From assembly GCA_002469895.1 (NCBI GenBank), contig DKOA01000062.1:1-9317 (forward strand): DNA of 9,317 nt, given 5' to 3'. The stretch comes from Opitutia bacterium UBA7374. GTDB lineage: Bacteria; Verrucomicrobiota; Verrucomicrobiia; Opitutales; Coraliomargaritaceae. A model generated the notes under the pieces. That model was not told the DNA's origin and did no database searches. It worked only from the letters and a program-made list of their open reading frames with translations. Shown here in pieces: positions 6,412 to 9,317 of this stretch (position 1 is its first letter; every line of letters begins with the position of its first letter). A program made the translations under genes and the position numbers.

Positions 6412-8928
6412 CTATAGCGTGCGTACTGCTTTCAGGCGGAAGAAGCGATAATCAAATGAATCCACCTGTACAGATAACTCGACCCGCTCGCGATTACTAT
6501 CGAGTTGTGTCCTTTGCGCATTATCGAGATTGATTTCAGTCCAGTTACTAAGATCCGTGGAAGCTTCCAAAATCAATGATAGCTCTAGTTGACTAAAGTC
6601 ACTGGCGCAACTGAAGGAGACCACTAAAGAGTCTGCACCGGTTGTAGCTGCAGGAACAACCGCTAGCACTTCCGGCATTCTTGCTTGCATTGATCCATTG
6701 GCTCCAACCCATTCGCGGGGATCCATATCATCGACAGATTGCGGCCCGTCACCGCCCCCACTATCATTATCAATATTCCACTCGTTGGCATCCCAGAACG
6801 GATTTGGGCCCGTCACACTTGCCTTGCGCTCGGCACGTCCATCCTCATATTCGTGATCTGTAAATGAACCGTCTTCCCCTGGGACTCCGAACAAATCAAT
6901 TACTGTCCATGTAGCGAGGGTGTTTGTGCTATTTACAAGTGCGATATTATCATCCCCGGTCGATCTGACAGCATGTGCTGACGAAGTGTAATCATACGAG
7001 TCACTGTAGGCAGCGTCTGCAGATCTGCCGATGACTAAGAATCCATCATCCCCGATAACCGTATTCTTTAGAGGTACATAGGATGACGCTCTCGTTAGAC
7101 TATCATTTACCCAGCTAATAAGATACAGATCTTCTGTAATGGTCTGACCGGCACCATTGGGTGAATACAATTCAATGAAACGACTGACAGAACTCCCATC
7201 GGGGTCTGCTATTTCAGTTATGAACAAGATTGGATTCTCGGGTGTAACGATATCGTCTGTGTTGTCATCACCTGTGTTACCACCCGAATCACCTGAAGAG
7301 CTAACCGAATGAGCTCCTAGATACGTCCAAGTATTCTGGTCATATACAATCCACTCACTGTTTTCTGCGGTGGTTCCACGAGATGCATCCCAGTCGTTGT
7401 TACCGGTAGTAATTGTAGCTTTCCTAACTAAAGTCTTATCTCTGGTTGCTTCCGTTACACCGGCAACGTCCCAACCAATGCCCGGATCGCCTTGGAAGTC
7501 TCCAAGAAAGTCGACTATTGTATAATCATCCTCAGTACCGAAGACCAAGGCATACCCATCATTTCCATTACTCAGGTAAATGTGTGTCTCATCTGCTTGA
7601 TTGAGGATGCTTTGGTCTGCGCTGGGGTGCGCGATGACGTACACTTCACCTGCGGCAATAGTCGCTCCGACAAGAAAGTCTCGCCAGTTTTCATGCATGC
7701 CGACAATCGATGGCGCGTTGCCAACATTCGCCAACGCGTAGCCGTCTAATGATACGGATGCACTCGTCGGATTGTAGATTTCCAGATACTTATTATTCGA
7801 TGTACCCTCGGCATATTCTGAAAAGAATAAAGCTGAGCTAGAAGTTGTATCATCCGTTCCGTTACCATCATCCGTTCCATTACCGTTATCCGTTCCATTA
7901 CCGATATCCGTATCCTGAATAACTTGAGTAATGGATAATATTGGCTCCGTTTGAGCAATTTTTGGATTCGTGTAGAGGGCCATCTCCATTAAGTTACTCA
8001 AGCCGTCCTCATCCGGATCAGCGCTATCGCTAGAGGTTCGGACATTGGAGAAATCAGAAAAGGAAAAATGCTGGAATCGCCATCCACCCCAGGAAGGGCC
8101 TTCGACCCAAATCGCATCGGCAAATTCAGGATAATCTGTGTAAGGGTTTCTGTTACCCTGATAGTCCTGATAAATTCGCTGGTTTACGTCTCTTTCGTTT
8201 GCGGTGGGCGGGAACTTTCGGTTCCAATCGAGCAGTACGCTCAACTGTGCCATCCGGGAGCTGTCGGTGTTGGGTGCCGAACTGGGCGGGGTATCGACCA
8301 GTTGCAGATAGTTATACCGCGTGGCCATATAAAGGATCGCCCGGGCAACTTGGCCCTTTTGTGCATCGGCAGGTTCCCAAGAATCGTTGTCCTCCGAGCA
8401 ATCCGGAGCGAGTGAATTGGCCGGGTTGCTATAACCTGATGATGCGGTATCAGAAATATCAAAATACTTGTTCCCTCGGTCGCTGTTGACCGATTTATAA
8501 GTGGGCACAAGGTGGTGCAGGTCTGTGTTATCGGATCCGTCGTAACCCACTCCGAGACTTCTCGGCCACAAATGTTCGCGATTCCAATAAGTTCCCGGAC
8601 TGCCACCGCTGTCTTGATTGGTCTTAAGAATACTGGCCTGCGAATAGAAGAGTCGTATCCTCGATGAATTACCCGGATCTTCGTACAAATCTTTGTGGGC
8701 TTCCCATACTCCGGGCGTGTATGAAAGCACGGTATGTCCATCAATGATGCCTTCCAGAGTGTTCTTTAGAGTCGTTCCACTCTGACCAACGGTTGGTACA
8801 TAATAAGACTGTGTCTGTGAGAAAAGGCTGGTGATCGAGGTAAGAAAAAGAAACAACAGTCGCCTCTCTAAACGAAGCCCGGATTGGGCGGGGAAAAATA
8901 CAGACGGTTGCTTAGGAATATAGAACAT
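6412..8928 (-). CDS. Secreted endonuclease I family nuclease with two lamin-tail domains
   Basis: This 838-residue exported nuclease has an N-terminal hydrophobic segment (RLLFLFLTSITSLF, 23-36) after a basic stretch. Endonuclease I domain, about 43-275: YWNREHLWPRS (114-124), DLHHLVPTYKSVNSDRGNKYF (136-156, including the catalytic-type histidine pair) and KGQVARAILYMATRY (191-205). These motifs are those of EndA/NucM-type Mg-dependent enzymes that cut DNA non-specifically. Next come a DPDEDGLSNLMEMALYTNP calcium-loop-like motif (304-322), a Gly/Asn/Thr/Asp repeat linker (341-362), a lamin-tail domain (about 366-541), a second acidic linker, a second lamin-tail domain (567-743) and a C-terminal beta-domain with EASTDLSNW and FFRLK. 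The last resembles C-terminal modules of verrucomicrobial secreted proteins. The ATG at 8928 has no Shine-Dalgarno sequence; a GAGAGG within the signal region precedes a TTG, but that start would remove the basic n-region. The gene is more AT-rich than its neighbours. Confidence 0.92.
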   Translation of the reverse strand: MFYIPKQPSVFFPAQSGLRLERRLLFLFLTSITSLFSQTQSYYVPTVGQSGTTLKNTLEGIIDGHTVLSYTPGVWEAHKDLYEDPGNSSRIRLFYSQASILKTNQDSGGSPGTYWNREHLWPRSLGVGYDGSDNTDLHHLVPTYKSVNSDRGNKYFDISDTASSGYSNPANSLAPDCSEDNDSWEPADAQKGQVARAILYMATRYNYLQLVDTPPSSAPNTDSSRMAQLSVLLDWNRKFPPTANERDVNQRIYQDYQGNRNPYTDYPEFADAIWVEGPSWGGWRFQHFSFSDFSNVRTSSDSADPDEDGLSNLMEMALYTNPKIAQTEPILSITQVIQDTDIGNGTDNGNGTDDGNGTDDTTSSSALFFSEYAEGTSNNKYLEIYNPTSASVSLDGYALANVGNAPSIVGMHENWRDFLVGATIAAGEVYVIAHPSADQSILNQADETHIYLSNGNDGYALVFGTEDDYTIVDFLGDFQGDPGIGWDVAGVTEATRDKTLVRKATITTGNNDWDASRGTTAENSEWIVYDQNTWTYLGAHSVSSSGDSGGNTGDDNTDDIVTPENPILFITEIADPDGSSVSRFIELYSPNGAGQTITEDLYLISWVNDSLTRASSYVPLKNTVIGDDGFLVIGRSADAAYSDSYDYTSSAHAVRSTGDDNIALVNSTNTLATWTVIDLFGVPGEDGSFTDHEYEDGRAERKASVTGPNPFWDANEWNIDNDSGGGDGPQSVDDMDPREWVGANGSMQARMPEVLAVVPAATTGADSLVVSFSCASDFSQLELSLILEASTDLSNWTEINLDNAQRTQLDSNRERVELSVQVDSFDYRFFRLKAVRTL
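7852..7905 (-). repeat. Three tandem 18-bp units encoding a GNGTD-type linker
   Basis: Three 18-bp copies (7852-7869, 7870-7887, 7888-7905) with a few substitutions, plus a decayed fourth, encode DIGNGT/DNGNGT/DDGNGT between the nuclease half and the first lamin-tail domain. The acidic Gly/Asn/Thr composition suits a flexible, possibly calcium-responsive spacer. Copy number may vary by slippage without breaking the frame. Confidence 0.9.
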
Positions 8929-8951
8929 AGGTTATCGGGTAGGACGACGGG

Positions 8952-8970
8952 AAAAGAGACCTTGGGTCTC
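8952..8970 (-). terminator. Intrinsic terminator upstream of the endonuclease I gene
   Basis: A perfect 6-bp stem (GAGACC/GGTCTC, 8956-8961 with 8965-8970) with a 3-nt loop is followed on the minus strand by TTTT (8955-8952). It ends 23 bp before the endonuclease I start codon, which leaves little room for a promoter between it and the gene. Confidence 0.5.
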
Positions 8971-8971
8971 C

Positions 8972-9010
8972 GAGTGCTGCAGGTAGCGCATATGCACTAC
9001 CTGCAGGCTC
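8972..9010. repeat. Long perfect inverted repeat between the lamin-tail gene and the endonuclease I gene
   Basis: CTGCAGGTAG (8977-8986) and CTACCTGCAG (8997-9006) are perfect 10-bp arms around a 10-nt loop, CGCATATGCA, that is itself nearly palindromic. A further GAG/CTC pair (8972-8974 with 9008-9010) extends the stem past a small internal loop. It could be an RNA stem in a composite terminator, a protective 3'-end structure, or a protein-binding site. Confidence 0.7.
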
Positions 9011-9040
9011 AGAAAGAAAAGGCTGCTGGCTAGCTGCCTT
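9011..9040 (-). terminator. Intrinsic terminator overlapping the stop codon of the partial lamin-tail gene
   Basis: AAGGC-A-GCT pairs with AGC-A-GCCTT across 9019-9040 (eight pairs, one A-A mismatch, AGCC loop), followed on the minus strand by TTCTTTCT (9018-9011). The stem begins within the TAA stop of the upstream gene. Confidence 0.6.
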
Positions 9041-9317
9041 AGTTGATGGTTTGACCGTTATTGACGGAACCGAATGTGCTCGTCGCTGGTGTTTGCCAGG
9101 TAAAGTCCGCGTAAGACGAACCAGTACCGCTGAGCTGCATAGATTGTCCGTCTAGAGTTGTGTTATTGCTCTCTTGCACACCAATATCCACGCTAGTCAT
9201 ACCGGAGGCAGGTCCATTCGTTGCGGTAAAGGATCCCTCGTAGCTGAGGAACTGTACGGCGGTACCGCTGGCATCCACAAGAGCAACCCCGTCAGGGCTA
9301 CCGTTTTGCATACCAGA
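9039..9317 (-). CDS. C-terminal part of a secreted lamin-tail-domain-like protein, 5' part cut off by window edge
   Basis: The frame is open to the right edge (it reads SG before the first Met at 9311), so this is the last ~92 codons of a longer gene ending at TAA 9041-9039. The sequence MQNGSPDGVALVDASG, FLSYEGSFTATNGPASG, DIGVQESN, SMQLSGTGSSYADFTWQTPATST and GSVNNGQTIN has the composition and beta-strand rhythm of a lamin-tail domain, often found at an end of extracellular nucleases or surface proteins. No catalytic region is visible, so the function of the whole protein is unknown. It is followed by a cluster of three hairpins that separates it from the endonuclease I gene. Confidence 0.8.
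   Translation of the reverse strand, partial: SGMQNGSPDGVALVDASGTAVQFLSYEGSFTATNGPASGMTSVDIGVQESNNTTLDGQSMQLSGTGSSYADFTWQTPATSTFGSVNNGQTIN

Noticed and set aside
7852..7905. CRISPR-like short repeats
   Set aside because: The 18-bp units are directly tandem with no spacers and encode an in-frame protein linker.
1..9317. Insertion sequences, phage genes, toxin-antitoxin or defence systems
   Set aside because: All minus-strand frames are accounted for by housekeeping or secreted proteins; no transposase, integrase, terminal inverted repeats or defence domains are visible.

Overview
All genes in this window lie on the minus strand, so the region reads from the right edge to the left. Reading order: the 3' end of a secreted lamin-tail-domain protein (beyond 9317 to 9039); a large secreted endonuclease I-type nuclease with two lamin-tail domains (8928-6412); a secreted endonuclease/exonuclease/phosphatase (EEP)-fold hydrolase (6377-4902); methionyl-tRNA synthetase metG (4825-3284); a conserved protein of unknown function (3142-2450); the clamp-loader gene dnaX (2375-1254, with a 133-codon tail in another frame ending at 856); and the first ~250 codons of an O-acetylhomoserine sulfhydrylase, metY (749 to the left edge). 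There are no rRNA or tRNA genes, insertion sequences or CRISPR arrays, and no gene-free stretch over about 150 bp.

The organism is probably a member of Verrucomicrobiota, perhaps an Opitutae-type marine bacterium. This is inferred from the style of the secreted proteins (lamin-tail domains, an Asp-rich 'DPDEDGLSNL..TNP' calcium-loop motif, a C-terminal 'EASTDLSNW ... FFRLK' beta-domain), from the near absence of Shine-Dalgarno sequences, and from the gene content. It is not proven here.

There are two functional halves. The right half (4902-9317) encodes exported proteins: two different nuclease/phosphoesterase folds 34 bp apart, which could degrade extracellular DNA for phosphate or nucleosides, behind a lamin-tail protein and a cluster of hairpin terminators. 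The left half (1-4843) is housekeeping: translation (metG), replication (dnaX), methionine or cysteine synthesis (metY), and an unknown cysteine-containing protein between metG and dnaX.

The most interesting feature is dnaX. The normal reading frame ends at a stop codon directly after a run of ten A residues (1258-1267, minus strand). A -1 shift, or one added A in the transcript, opens a 133-codon Pro/Ala/Glu-rich extension ending in a QxxLF-like sequence. This looks like programmed frameshifting or transcriptional slippage making short (gamma-like) and long (tau-like) DnaX, except that here the short form is the in-frame product and the long form needs the slip. The same DnaX has lost all four zinc-binding cysteines of the family.
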